NCBI GenBank assembly: GCA_018806915.1
Contig: JAGKQI010000035.1
Span: forward strand, 1-64,000
Source of the DNA: Phytophthora colocasiae
Taxonomy: Eukaryota > Oomycota > Peronosporomycetes > Peronosporales > Peronosporaceae
Direction: 5' to 3'
DNA: 64,000 bases
Positions 10,571-20,815 of this stretch are shown here, piece by piece (position 1 is the first letter of the stretch; each line of letters starts with the position of its first letter). A model generated the notes under the pieces. The model was not told where the DNA came from. It worked only from the letters and a program-made list of their open reading frames with translations, and did not search any database. A program made the position numbers and the translations under genes.

Positions 10571-11229
10571 ACGAGGAACACGCATTTAAAGACGACCAGA
10601 AGACACTGGCAGTGCCTTTGGACGTGGCTATTAACAAAATTGGTCACAATTTGCACAATTTGGATCCGGTTTTCCACAAAGTCAGCTATGCTGCTGAGGT
10701 GCAGGAGATCCTAAAATCCCTCGGCTACAAGCGTCCGATGGCTGTGCAGTCCATGTATACCTTCAAACAGCCCAGTATTGGAGGAGAGGTGAAGCCTCAT
10801 CAGGACGGGAGTTATCTCTACACTGAGCCACAGTCTGTTGTGGGTTTTTGGTGGGCTTTGGAGGACTGTACACTCGAGAACGGATGTCTTCATGGTGTGC
10901 CAGGCTCACACTTAACGGAGCCAGTACGTCAACGGTTGAGACGTACTACTACGGAACAGCAGAAAGAGAATAGAGGACTGTTGCTTGAGAATGTCCCGGA
11001 AGAAGTGGAGTCTTTCGACATCAGCAAGAGTCAACCGCTGCTAACGAAGAAGGGAGATCTGGTACTGCTGCATAGCTCCTTCGTGCACTATAGTGAAGCC
11101 AATCGATCCCCCAATTCACGCCATGCGTACTCGATCCACGTTGTGGAAAGTGACAAGGTGGAGTATCCAGCGGACAATTGGCTTCAGACAACGGGCAACG
11201 TTCCATTCAAGCCCATGTACGAGAGTTAA
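10571..11229 (+). pseudogene. PHYHD1-like phytanoyl-CoA dioxygenase, N-truncated
   Basis: The longest dioxygenase copy: about 220 codons open to the stop at 11227-11229. The family is Fe(II)/2-oxoglutarate-dependent. Visible ligands are the HxD in KPHQDGSYLY, a His in LVLLHSSFVHYS, and the 2-oxoglutarate-binding Arg in SRHAYSIHVVE. It lacks the first ~65 residues (compare 3281), and the only nearby upstream ATG (10527) is in another frame, so expression of a complete enzyme is unlikely. The ORF could be translated only from an internal ATG such as the one in KRPMAVQSMY, which would omit part of the fold. PHYHD1 relatives are small soluble dioxygenases of uncertain substrate. Confidence 0.8.
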
Positions 11230-11590
11230 GATTGTTTGAGGGTTTCATTGTGGAGTCAGTATTGTTTGTCACTTTTTCTTGGAATCCGAAAGCATTTATC
11301 GCGCACATGATCAAGTTGATACAAGTAAACGGTTTGGAAGGCTAACTCCTTGAGACAAATGAATCAAACCAATTCTAATGGATACACATTGAATCCCTTG
11401 GCTATCAACCACACCAGACGATAAGAAATCGTCAACAATCCAAAATTTAACATCCCATCCAACCAATTCATAATGAAAAACCAAAGGAATTAGCGGACAG
11501 GAAACAACAAGTTATCTCTTGTCTAACACATTATGTGTAAAAGAGATCCCCCTGTGTGTGTAACAAATACTGGGGGATCTCTCTTTCATC
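11230..11590. other. Array spacer, unit 3/4
   Basis: Non-coding. The first ~60 bp are the 3' flank of the dioxygenase, then the conserved spacer follows (ACCAGACGATAAGAAATCGT, CAAAATTTAACATCCCATCC) with a short local duplication of GGGGGATCTCT-like sequence at 11540-11585. Confidence 0.6.
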
Positions 11591-11824
11591 ATCTCAATAT
11601 TCCACTGGTCCTTGAAGAACTTGCCTTCTTTCTTCCAGATTTTCACAGCAAGTGCTCAGGCGCTTCTTGTCTGTTGGCGCAATTCGTTCTGTATCGAGGT
11701 CATCGACTTTAGACCCAACTCGGCAATCGATTCCACTTTGTGCGTCTCTAGAATCGGGTAGCGGTGCTATCTGGCATTCCTTCAAGGATTCTTTTTACTT
11801 TAGTCTTTTCATCGTTGGTGACGG
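11591..11824 (-). pseudogene. NTPase C-terminal tail, unit 4
   Basis: Minus-strand remnant of the NTPase tail (VGSKVDDLDTERIAPTDKK ... LQGPVEY) in the normal array orientation. It stops abruptly at ~11825, where the orientation of the gene flips (see inversion at 11825-13020). Confidence 0.7.
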
Positions 11825-13020
11825 AGAGTAGTTACTGTTTTTTACTGTTTGCATCTTTGTGTTGTCACAAAATATCCAGAATTGATTTTTCTTCTCTAGA
11901 CAAAAACAGAGAACGATGGCAAGTGGTAAGCATCGCCAGGTAGGGACTGTGTTTGCAGAGGATGTAAACGACGAAGAAGGACAACAGCAAAACCTCAAGC
12001 GACAAAAGATTGGGTTCTCGGATGATGGTTCAGAGGAGGAAAAAGTAGCATCTCCAGTTGAGACAGTCAAGACCACCAACGACCCAAATGCGACTACCAA
12101 AGAAAATAACATTCCCGTGAACGTCAAGGCAAAAATGCCAGACAACATTCCATTTGCAGACGGCTATGAAGGTGGACAGTACTTTTTCGTGCGGGAGTGT
12201 TATGCGGAGTACTACTTAAAAGTGGAAGCTCTGCTGGTAGAGAAAAAGAAGTCCTGTGTGACGGTCACGGGTACGCCGGGTACGTTATGAATGAGTATTC
12301 TTTTGTGTATAGATATTATAAGTTGTTGACTCACGGATACGTATGGTACTTGTTGCAGGCATCGGAAAATCCGTCTTCTACGCTTTTTTCCTTGATCGTT
12401 TCCGAAAGACTCATCCAGATTGGACCATCATCGCATCGACGTATAACAAGAACAGTAAACTCGAGAAACTGGTTGTGTTTGAGCCTAACAAGCCACCAAG
12501 AGTGCATACAAAGACAGCCCAATGGAAGCTAAAGGAGATCTTGTTTCAACAAAGTGATACAGAGGATGAGAGGGAGCTGTGGCTCTGCGATGGTCCACCG
12601 GAGAGAGAATACGGACAAACGGTTGTCTTTACCAGCCCAAACGACTGGCTACGTGTGGTCAAAAACATGGGCCAAACCTACTACATGCCTCCCTGGACAC
12701 TGGATGAGCTTCAACGAGCTGCTTTTGTACTGGAATATCCGCTTACTGACGAGGAGATGGAGAGCCGATTCTGGAATTTTGGTGGCGTGGCTCGGTATTG
12801 CCTCCTGATGGACCTACCAAGAATCCCGTCTGAAATCAGCTACCTAACGAAATCGATCGAACAAATTTCGGATTCTGGACAGCTCCAGAACTTGCTTCTC
12901 GAGACTCCAAACAGCGACACACACCATCGTTATCTGCTCTACAACCCGAAAGGAGATGGAAGGCAATGGGACACGGAAATTGTGTCTGGCATGGTTCGTG
13001 AAAAACTGGCGGAGCGCCTT
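11825..13020. other. Microinversion within the array
   Basis: In other units the sequence ACGGAGAG continues into CAGTCGCTCCGCC (NTPase end, minus strand), and the NTPase upstream region ends AACAGTAAC..TATATCTATG. Here ACGGAGAG is joined to the reverse complement of the upstream region, and the NTPase end GGCGGAGCGCCTT is joined to ATATCTATGTAG. The ~1.2 kb NTPase gene plus upstream region has therefore flipped in place. Confidence 0.75.
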
Positions 13021-13032
13021 ATATCTATGTAG
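11916..13032 (+). CDS. Crinkler/RHS-like P-loop NTPase, unit 4 (inverted copy)
   Basis: Two exons, 11916-12279 and 12359-13032, joined by a 79-bp GT-AG intron (GTACGTTATG...TTGTTGCAG); the spliced product is 345 residues. N-terminus MASGKHRQVG, an acidic region, then FFVRECYAEYYLKVE leading to VTGTPGIGKS, a Walker A P-loop whose G/GIGKS junction is the splice site. LWLCDGPPERE is a candidate Walker B region and WTLDELQRAAFVLEYP follows. This matches the P-loop NTPase module of Crinkler and trypanosome retrotransposon-hot-spot (RHS) proteins. There is no secretion-type LFLAK header. The ORF ends ERLISM at the inversion breakpoint, so the C-terminal half is absent. It may be transcribed, but function is doubtful. 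Confidence 0.7.
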
Positions 13033-13045
13033 TTGTAAGGTTTTG

Positions 13046-13324
13046 ATGGTCCCTCGGGCCTATTCTGTTTTTTTTTTTTTCTACGAGGAACACGCGTTTA
13101 AAGAAGACCAGAAGACACTGGCAGTGCCTTTGGACGTTGCTATTAACCTTCGCGAACACAGTGACAAAATTGGTCACAATTTGCACAATTTGGATCCGGT
13201 TTTCCACAAAGTCTATGCTGCTGAGGTGCAGGAGATCCTAAAATCTCGACTACAAAATAGTGGTTATCGTGTACATGATCCACAAGCTGATACAAGTAAT
13301 CGGTTTGGAAAGCTAACTCCTTGA
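13046..13324 (+). pseudogene. PHYHD1-like fragment, unit 4
   Basis: ATG at 13046, then (T)13 read in frame as Phe codons into YEEHAFKEDQKTLAVPLD and on to VYAAEVQEILKSRLQNSGYR, ending at a stop at 13324. The iron-binding half is missing: after AAEVQEIL the sequence passes into the array spacer. Short in-frame fragment only. Confidence 0.7.
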
Positions 13325-13499
13325 GACAAATGAATCAAAACAATTCTAATGGATACACATTGAATCCCTTGGCTACCAACCACACTCCTCAACAATCCAA
13401 AATTTAACATCTCATTCGACCAATTCATAATGAAAAACCAAAGGAACTAGCGGCTAGGAAACAACAAGTTATCTCTTGTCTAACACATACTGGGGGATC
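13325..13499. other. Array spacer, unit 4/5
   Basis: Conserved non-coding spacer as described for 3641-3894; no gene seen. Confidence 0.6.
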
Positions 13500-13707
13500 T
13501 CTTTTTCACCATCTCGATGTTCGACTGGTCCTTGAAGAACTTTTTCCAGATTTGCACAGCAAGCGTTCAGGCGCTTCTTGTCTGTTGGCGCAATTCGTTC
13601 TGTATCGAGGTCATCGACTTTGGACCCCCAACTCGGCAATCGATACCACTTTGTGCGTCTCTAGAATCGGGTAGCGGTGCTATCTGGCATTCCTTTAAGG
13701 ATTCTTT
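13500..13707 (-). pseudogene. NTPase C-terminal tail remnant, unit 5
   Basis: Non-translated remnant of the tail (SKVDDL region, minus strand) lying after the stop codon at 13708. The same arrangement is seen at 11591-11824, 25530-25740 and 27425-27590. Confidence 0.6.
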
Positions 13708-14839
13708 TTACGTTTCGTCGTTGATAACGGAGAGCAGTCGCTCCGCCAGTTTTTCACGAACCATGCCAGACACAATTTCCGTATCCCAATCCCTTCCATC
13801 TCCTTTCGGGTTGTAGAGCAGATAACGATGGTGTGTGTCGCTGTTTGGAGTCCCGAGAAGTAAGTTCTGGAGCTTTCCAAAATCCGTAATTTGTTCGATC
13901 GATTTCGTTAGGTAGCGGATTGCAGACCGGATTCTTCGTGAGTCCATCAGGAGGCAATACCGAGCCACGCCACCAAAATTCCAGAATCGGCTCTCCATCT
14001 CCTCGTCAGTAAACGGATATTCCAGTACGAAAGCAGCTAGTTGAAGCTCATCCAGTGTCCATGGAGGCATGTAGTAGGTTTGGCCCATGTTTTTGACCAC
14101 ACGTAGCCAGTCGTTTGGGCTGGTAAAGACAACCGTTTGCCCGTATTCTCTCTCCGGTGGACCATCGCAGAGCCACAGCACCTTGTCTTTCGTCTTACCG
14201 TCTAGCTTCAATAAAAGATCGTTTAACTTCAATTCGGCTGCCCAATCGTGCACTCTTGGTGTTTTGTTAGGCTCGAACACAACCAGTTTTTCGATTTTGC
14301 TGTTCTTGTTATACGTTGATGCGATGATGGTCCAATCTAGATGAGTCTTCCGGAAACGATCAAGGAAAAAAGCGTAGAAGACGGATTTTCCGATGCCTGC
14401 AACAAGTACCATACGTATCCGTGAGTCAACAACTTATAATATCTATACACAAAAGAATACTCATTCATAACGTACCCGGCGTACCCGTGACCGTCACACA
14501 GGACTTCTTTTTCTCTACCAGCAGAGCTTCCACTTTTAAGTAGTACTCCGCATAACACTCCCGCACGAAAAAGTACTGTCCACCTTCATAGCCGTCTGCA
14601 AATGGAATGTTGTCTGGCATTTTTGCCTTGACGTTCACGAGAATGTTATTTTCTTTGGTAGTCGCATTTGGGTCGTTGGTGGTCTTGATTGTCGCAACTG
14701 GAGATGCTACTTTTTCCTCCTCTGAACCATCATCCGAGAACCCAATCTCTTGTCGCTTGAGGTTTTGCTGTTGTCCTTCTTCGTCGTTTACATCCTCTGC
14801 AAACACAGTCCCTACCTGGCGATGCTTACCACTTGCCAT
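13708..14839 (-). CDS. Crinkler/RHS-like P-loop NTPase, unit 5
   Basis: The best-preserved array copy. Exon 1 is 14476-14839, the intron 14397-14475 (79 bp, GT-AG) and exon 2 13708-14396; the joined frame is open for 350 residues, ending ERLLSVINDET. Residue landmarks: MASGKHRQVG at the start, FFVRECYAEYYLKVE at ~95-110, Walker A GTPGIGKS at ~119-126 across the splice junction, VLWLCDGPPERE at ~190, TLDELQLAAFVLEYPF at ~235. The stop lies just before the shared internal deletion, so the protein keeps the NTPase core but lacks the ~270-residue C-terminal part seen at 34133-35077. The start is ~100 bp from the divergent dioxygenase remnant. Family assignment is from motif order; substrate unknown. 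Confidence 0.75.
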
Positions 14840-14938
14840 CGTTCTCTGTTTTGTCTAGAGAAGAAAATTCAATTCTGGATATTTTGTGACAACACAAAGA
14901 TGCAAAACAGTAACCTATATCTACTCGTAAGGTTTCGA
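14840..14938. promoter_or_regulatory. Divergent intergenic region, unit 5
   Basis: Ninety-nine bases between the NTPase ATG (14839-14837) and the ATG at 14939 of the opposite gene. It is almost identical to 26861-26959 and close to 28711-28816. A bidirectional promoter is inferred from the geometry; no core element is assigned. Confidence 0.5.
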
Positions 14939-15079
14939 TGGTCCCCCAATTTGTGCATTGTGAGCCTAACTTTTTTTTTCTACGAGGAACACGCATTAAA
15001 AGACGACTGGTAGTGCCTCTGGGACGTGGCTATTAACAAAATCGGCCACAATTTGCACAATTTGGATCCGGTTTTCCAC
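14939..15079 (+). pseudogene. PHYHD1-like fragment, unit 5, split by Gypsy
   Basis: ATG and (T)9 are out of frame with the following YEEHALKDD. The fragment runs to GGTTTTCCAC at 15079, where the Gypsy element begins, and resumes at 25213 (CCACAAAGTCTATGCTGCTG) until ~25270. The 4-bp CCAC is duplicated at both sides. Confidence 0.75.
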
Positions 15080-15926
15080 TGTAAGGGATCCTCAATGCGT
15101 GAAGGGTTCGCGCGGCTAGGCGAAACGACGGATGATGCGTGTAATGCTGAAGTGGCCTCGGGAATGCACAGCTGACCAGCGTGGTTGAAGTACCTCGGTC
15201 GCAGTTAGGTACCTCCCGTGGGTTCCAGTGAGAGGCCCGGAAGTGAGCACGTGGCGATCTTGTAGTGTGACGGACGGAGGCTACGACAAGAGGGCAGTTC
15301 GATATTTGCCACGGAGGGCACACTTCGATTTTGGACGGACGGAGAGCACTTCTTCTTTCTCTTGGTTTCGCGGAGTGTCACGAAGGGCACCACGAACTTT
15401 GGTATTTGCCGGACGGAGATCGCAGAGGTCTCAGTTCGAGAGTTGCCACGGAGAGCGCAACTTCGGTGTTGGACGGACGGACGGACGAGACGGACGGCTG
15501 AAGGCTACGGCTAAACGGAGAGGCTGACGAGGCGGACTAGGCTCGGGCAAGGCTACGTGTGGAGGCGACGTGCTGACCCGTTGTCGAACGGTTAGCAGGA
15601 AGCTTGGTTGACTCACAGTCATTGGACGTGAGAAGCGTGGAGCTCACTGTTGTTGAACGGTGCGAGGAGCTCATTATCCCAGTACGAAGTCGTTTGACCT
15701 GTAGGTAGTTGCACCTTACAGTCCCGGTTAGTTGCAGTTGTAGGACGGACGAAGCGTAGAGAGTAATACAAATAGGGGCGCACACTGACGAGTGGCGTAC
15801 CGGCGCGGTAAACCGAGCCATCGAGTGTTGGACGGACGTTGAAAGAGAACCCAGGCAAGAAAACGTAAGCGAAGCACGGACAACTATATTACCCACCGGC
15901 ACGCAGGTGATAGTAGACGTGTTACA
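15080..15926 (+). repeat. Gypsy 5' LTR
   Basis: Begins TGTAAGGGATCC and ends GTAGACGTGTTACA; nearly identical to 24365-25212. It is rich in GGACGGACGGA repeats around 15470-15500. Confidence 0.92.
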
Positions 15927-15979
15927 TGGTGGTCATACAGGGGCTGATTTCTAGACAACGAAAACCCCGAAGAACGAAA

Positions 15980-17740
15980 ATGAGCGAAACAATGGAGATG
16001 GCAAGAAAGAAGAGCCGAGCCAAAACGGGAACGGTGACATTATCACCACGGGAGACATCTGAACGATCGAAACGAACTTCGCATGAGCCTGAAGCACCCC
16101 AAGAGAGCGAACACTTTGCTGGCGGTCCAAGTGAAGACGATCATGATTTAGACGGCACTGTAGTATTGGAAGAGAAACGGGCACCGACTGCAAGCGAACT
16201 GTTAGCGTCCCCAATACGGACGAGAAGCCAAACGCGACGCAGCCCTCCAGTAGTAAACAAGGACAACGCACCGGTGGATGTGGGTGAGCCTGCAGAAACC
16301 CCGGGGACCAAGAAATCCTCACGAAGTGTGAAGTCATCGAAGGCTGATCCCAGACGGAGGAAAGCAACGCGGCGTGCAGACGGCGGCGGCTCGACGCAGA
16401 TAGTGGATCCAAGAAGAACGTCACGAGTGTCAACCACAGCAGAAGGCACCCACGAATCGAGACGTGCACCGCAGGCCGTCGCGGAAGACCTGACAGGAGA
16501 CCCTGGGCCTCAGGAAACGACAGCTCCGGAGAACCTGGAAGCCGTGATCCAACGATTGCAAATGGAGATAGCGCAGCTACGAAACGACCAAGGAGAAATT
16601 GACCAACGCCAAGTGCGACAAGACGACGAATCAATTCCACAAGATCATCCAGAGAGACCAAGACGGGCGGCGGTAGCTCGACGAGACCGAAGCGAACCCC
16701 GACATGAACAACGGAGACCAAGGAGTCACGCAAGATCGGGACGACCACGAAGTCATCATCGGTCGCGATCTCGACGACGCGGGCAAGCGGCACCTGGAGG
16801 AGACAACGACCCATCCTCGGAAGATGCTAGCAGTTCGGACGAGTCTTGGCGTGGAAGCGACCACGGACGTCAGTCGTCCAGCGGCGACTCGAGCAGCTCT
16901 TCCGGTAGTGAGTCGAGTAGCGAGTCAATGAACAGCAGCGATAAGTCGGACGACGGGCGACGACGAGTACGACGAGAGAGACCGGAACGGCGTCGGCGCG
17001 GACGGCGAGTCAGTCGGGAACGAGACGAACGAGCAAGGCGACGAGGACGACGCCAGCAACGAGAACGAAGAGAACCTCGACGGGAACGGCGGGACCGAAG
17101 ACCTTCACGAAAAAGCGTCAAGGAATTGTACTTACCATCCTTTAAACCCGAAGTGGGCGTATCTGCATCGACGTGGGTGGACCGAGTAGACCTAGCACTA
17201 CAAGGAGCGAAAGAGTCTGGACGAGGAGAATGGAGTGACCATGCCTTGTACTTCATTCTGGGCAACAAACTCATGGACAACGCAGCACGATGGTGGGTGA
17301 ATTACGACAGACGTCTGCGACCCGAAGACCGGACATGGACGAATTTAAAGGAAGGCCTCCTGCAACGATACGGACCACCAGTGAACCTCGACGAAGCGGA
17401 ATGGCGAGTGAATTCACCGAAGATGTTCCACGGAGAGTCATATGCAGACTTCGCAGCGGGACTTAGAGAAGCGGCTGAGAGAAACGACGTGGAAGAGAGG
17501 GTGTTCTTGGCGCAGTTTTACCGAGAAATTGATCGAGTGACGCGGCAGTTGGTGAAGCAGCCACCCGTGCCCAAGACCTTGGAACAGGCGGTACGGAAGG
17601 CAAGAGACTTGAACGACCCGTTGGAGACTGTGGCGCCACGGATGCAGCAACTTGGGCAGACGTATATGAACGGACCGGCGGCGGCAAGTGACGGGTGCAA
17701 ATCGAGCGACTATGGTTGTGCCTGGAATCGGAGGGATTAA
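15980..17740 (+). CDS. Gypsy gag
   Basis: The start chosen is the in-frame ATG at 15980 (MSETMEMARK); an earlier in-frame ATG at 15926 overlaps the last LTR base. The product is about 586 residues: a charged, Arg/Ser-rich disordered first 370 residues, then a retrotransposon gag domain (SFKPEVGVSASTWVDRVDLA ... ARWWVNYDRR ... LLQRYGPP). It ends before the zinc knuckle, which lies in another frame downstream, so one frame change separates capsid from nucleocapsid. Confidence 0.85.
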   Translation: MSETMEMARKKSRAKTGTVTLSPRETSERSKRTSHEPEAPQESEHFAGGPSEDDHDLDGTVVLEEKRAPTASELLASPIRTRSQTRRSPPVVNKDNAPVDVGEPAETPGTKKSSRSVKSSKADPRRRKATRRADGGGSTQIVDPRRTSRVSTTAEGTHESRRAPQAVAEDLTGDPGPQETTAPENLEAVIQRLQMEIAQLRNDQGEIDQRQVRQDDESIPQDHPERPRRAAVARRDRSEPRHEQRRPRSHARSGRPRSHHRSRSRRRGQAAPGGDNDPSSEDASSSDESWRGSDHGRQSSSGDSSSSSGSESSSESMNSSDKSDDGRRRVRRERPERRRRGRRVSRERDERARRRGRRQQRERREPRRERRDRRPSRKSVKELYLPSFKPEVGVSASTWVDRVDLALQGAKESGRGEWSDHALYFILGNKLMDNAARWWVNYDRRLRPEDRTWTNLKEGLLQRYGPPVNLDEAEWRVNSPKMFHGESYADFAAGLREAAERNDVEERVFLAQFYREIDRVTRQLVKQPPVPKTLEQAVRKARDLNDPLETVAPRMQQLGQTYMNGPAAASDGCKSSDYGCAWNRRD

Positions 17741-19078
17741 GCTCCCTGTGGCGGAAGAGAATATGCCAAATGCGGCAACGGCTGACGTGGATCCGGACGG
17801 CTTCACGCTCTACACCAACCCAGTCGGCGTATGGAACAAGTTCACTGGAATGTATGAAGAGCCAGTTGGGCGGTACTGGAATCGGAGGTACTGGGCGAAA
17901 GGAAGCAAGAACGTAAGCGGACAGCTGCTCCTGCGAAGAAGGAACCGCAGAAGAGATCGAAGAAGCCCAAGGTACGACGCGAGGAATCCAGTGAGGACGA
18001 GACCGAGCCCAAACGGAAGCCGAAGAGCACGGCGCCTGTGTTACAAGTGACGGCGGACAGACAATCGAGCGGCGGGTCAAACGGACGAGACGCGCGAACA
18101 CAAGAACATGGGACGGCGACGAACGGAGTCAGGAGAAGTTTGCGGCAACTGTGGGTTCACGGCATCCGGCAGTGTCCAAATGGTGTGAAGTGCTACGCAT
18201 GTCAGAAGTTTGGACATTTTGCAAAGGAATGCACGGATCCAGAAGCGAGAGCACGAAATGACGCCTACATGCAAAGACGAAGAGAACAGAGTAACGCGTC
18301 CACGGGAAACGAGCACCGGGCGTAGAAGCGGGACTGCGACGTCCGGGGAGTGCACGAGATCCCCAACACGATGGAGAAACGACGGACGTCGGACGGACGA
18401 AGGTAAACGCGGGCGAAGCTGCAAAACTGGCGCGTGTGGCGAGTGAGTTGGATGAGGTGAGGAAGCGGATGAAGGATGAGAGCGAGTACGACGAAGCACG
18501 TTCCGACTTGTACTTGGCTACGGTGAGACCGGCAATGGCCGCAGCGAGATACGTGCGGGCCACTGGGACGGTGACGAAGGATAAAGATGGTGGCAACGAG
18601 TTCCCGACTGGAGAAGGCGCGACGGTAGCCAGCATCGCATCGAGAGACGGTGTAGTCAAGACTGGAGAAGGCGCACCACGAGCGGACTCCACCGACGATA
18701 CGGCAGCGGTGACGACGAAGGACGTGAACTCAGCGGCCACGGTGATGGCGACGGCGGGTACAAGCAACCCTGGAAGCACACAGTCGGAGTTGGCCGAGAG
18801 TACGGATGCTGACGGGAGCGGAGAACCAGTGGCGAAGCAGTACCGAACCCACGGTGACAAACGCGAAAGAAGCGGCGAAGCAAGCACGGCTGTTCCGGCG
18901 ACAAGCACGGAAGAAAGCGAAACGGCGGAAGGCGATTCAGCGGTTGGCCGAGAAGCGACGACGACGGCAGGAAGTACAAGAAGAAGTTGCGCGTTGTAGC
19001 GAAGCGCGTCGACAGGAATGAACGGCTGCAGCACAAGATGCACTGCGAGTCATACAACGAACGAGAAAAACACGGACG
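17741..19078 (+). pseudogene. Gypsy nucleocapsid and gag-pol linker
   Basis: Contains the CCHC knuckle CYACQKFGHFAKEC at ~18190-18230, then a long Ala/Thr/Glu-rich linker (18436-18999) in other frames. Several frameshifts; no single ORF covers it. Confidence 0.75.
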
Positions 19079-19927
19079 GTGGATCCAACGAAGACAGCGC
19101 ACGTGAACTTGGTGAAGCACCGTACCGAAGCAGACGAGGAACACAAGAACGAGAATAATGTGGAAGAGCACATCTGCGCGGGCGACGGATTACCGACAAC
19201 GAACGTGACGGTGAGTGGTGTGCCTCGACAAGTGAAGCTGGACAGTGGAGCCCGGTACACTATCGCCGGAACGGACTGGATGAAATACGGTGACAGAGTG
19301 GACGGAGTGGCCCCAGTAGATTACGTAGAAGGTGTCGGAGGATTTCTACTCGACGTGGTGGGCGTATGGCGGTTCCGACTGCACACGGAGTTCGATGAGA
19401 TCATCACGGTGGACGCTTGTATTGTAGACGGGTGCACGGACGAGTTCCTTTTGGGCGTTGACTTTATGCGAGAGCACGGAGCGACTATGGATTTCGACAA
19501 GAACGAGATTCGCTACGCGGTGGACGGTCGTAAGGTGACGATCCCGTTTCGAACGTATGATGACGGTGGCAACGCACGAGTAGCGGCAGTACGGTTGGCA
19601 CGACGACACATGCTGGACGGCAACGCGGTGACGCCAATATCAGTGGCGGTGGCAGCAGCGGACGGCGAGCAAGGAGTGTTCCTTCCTACGAAAACGGCAG
19701 GCGCAGTGATGCTAGCAGCGACGGTAACGAAGGTGCAGAACGGACGTGCGTGGATACCAGCAATAAATTCAAGTAATGAAAAAGTTTGTCTACCTTCGAA
19801 GCGAGAGCTCGGTGTGTGGGTGCCCATCGATAAGGACATGTCGGTGCTTGAATTGGATGGAGCGCTACAGAGAGATCGTGTACTCATGGATGGACGAATT
19901 GGGCGATACGGAAACGCCTCTGGATGA
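19079..19927 (+). pseudogene. Gypsy aspartic protease
   Basis: A retropepsin-like domain with VKLDSGARYTIAG as the catalytic DSGA motif (~residue 50), followed by FLLGVDFMREHGA, a typical Gypsy flap/dimer region. The frame stops at 19927, inside the linker to reverse transcriptase, which continues in a different frame from 19776. Confidence 0.8.
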
Positions 19928-20815
19928 TGAAAACTCGGTGAACATTGGCGTGGATGACGAGGGCGGTCGACAAATGATCTTGAAGCTACTACGAGCATAC
20001 AGGACGTTAACGAAGAACACGGGTGATTGCCTACCGGCAACAGCTTTGGACGTGGAACACCACATCGACACGGGAGAAACACGGCCAATAATGTTGAAAC
20101 GACGACGTCAGGCACAAACGGAAGACGCGATTATCGAAGAGAACGTGACGAAGATGCTACAAGCTGGTGTGATTGAGGAAGGCAACGGAGCATGGGGCTT
20201 CCCGGTCGTACTAGTTAGAAAGAAGGACGGCGAAGTGCGATTTTGCGTGGACTATCGTGCTTTGAACAAGGTTACGCGGAAGGACGTGTATCCGTTACCC
20301 AGGATAGATGAAACTTTAGAAGCGTTAGGCGGTGCGTTACTGTTCACGACGTTGGATCTCAAAGCGGGGTATTGGCAAATTTTGGTAGCAGCGGCAGATC
20401 GAGAGAAGACAGCGTTTACGTCGAAACAAGGGCTGTTTCAGTTTGTGCGGATGCCATTGGCCTGACAAACGCTCCTTCTACTTTCCAGCGGATGATGAAC
20501 CACGTGTTACGCGGATTGACATGGACGAATTGCTTAGTGTATCTGGGCGACATTGTGGTATACACCAGAGGCGGTATTGAGTGTCACGTGATTGAGTTGG
20601 CGTGCGTATTAGAACGGTCGGCGGCAGCAGGGCTAACCCTGAAGCTGAAAAAGTGTGTGTTTGCAGCCACTTCGATGGAGTACTTGGGACATCGGTTGAG
20701 TGCGGACGGTGTACAACCTCTAGAGCGTTTAGTGACGGCGGTGCGAGAGTTTCCAAGGCCGAAGGACGTGAAGGAAGCGAAGCGCTTCGTGCATTTGGCG
20801 GGTTACTACCTGCTG
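19928..20815 (+). pseudogene. Gypsy reverse transcriptase, inactive
   Basis: Conserved blocks: GAWGFPVVLVRKKDGEVRFC, DYRALNKVTRKDVYPLPRID, LFTTLDLKAGYWQI, then a stop after RMPLA, where a one-base deletion interrupts the usual MPFGLTNAP; the next frame continues LTNAPSTFQRMMN. The catalytic box reads VYLGDIVVYT, where the family has YxDD, so one active-site Asp is Gly. It ends at HLAGYY, where the foreign segment begins. Confidence 0.88.

Noticed and set aside
11795..12148. Minus-strand ORF with a hydrophobic, signal-peptide-like start
   Set aside because: It is the antisense of the NTPase N-terminus and recurs in every unit only because the gene does.
11916..13032. Secreted Crinkler effector with LFLAK header
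   Set aside because: No signal peptide and no LFLAK-type header is present in any copy; only the P-loop module resembles Crinklers.
15228..15527. ORF of 99 codons in the Gypsy LTR (also at 24514-24813)
   Set aside because: It is the same LTR sequence twice, with low-complexity GGACGGA repeats, and no protein motif.
16141..16814. Long minus-strand ORFs under the Gypsy gag
   Set aside because: They are antisense readings of the GC-rich, Arg-coding gag and have no domain.
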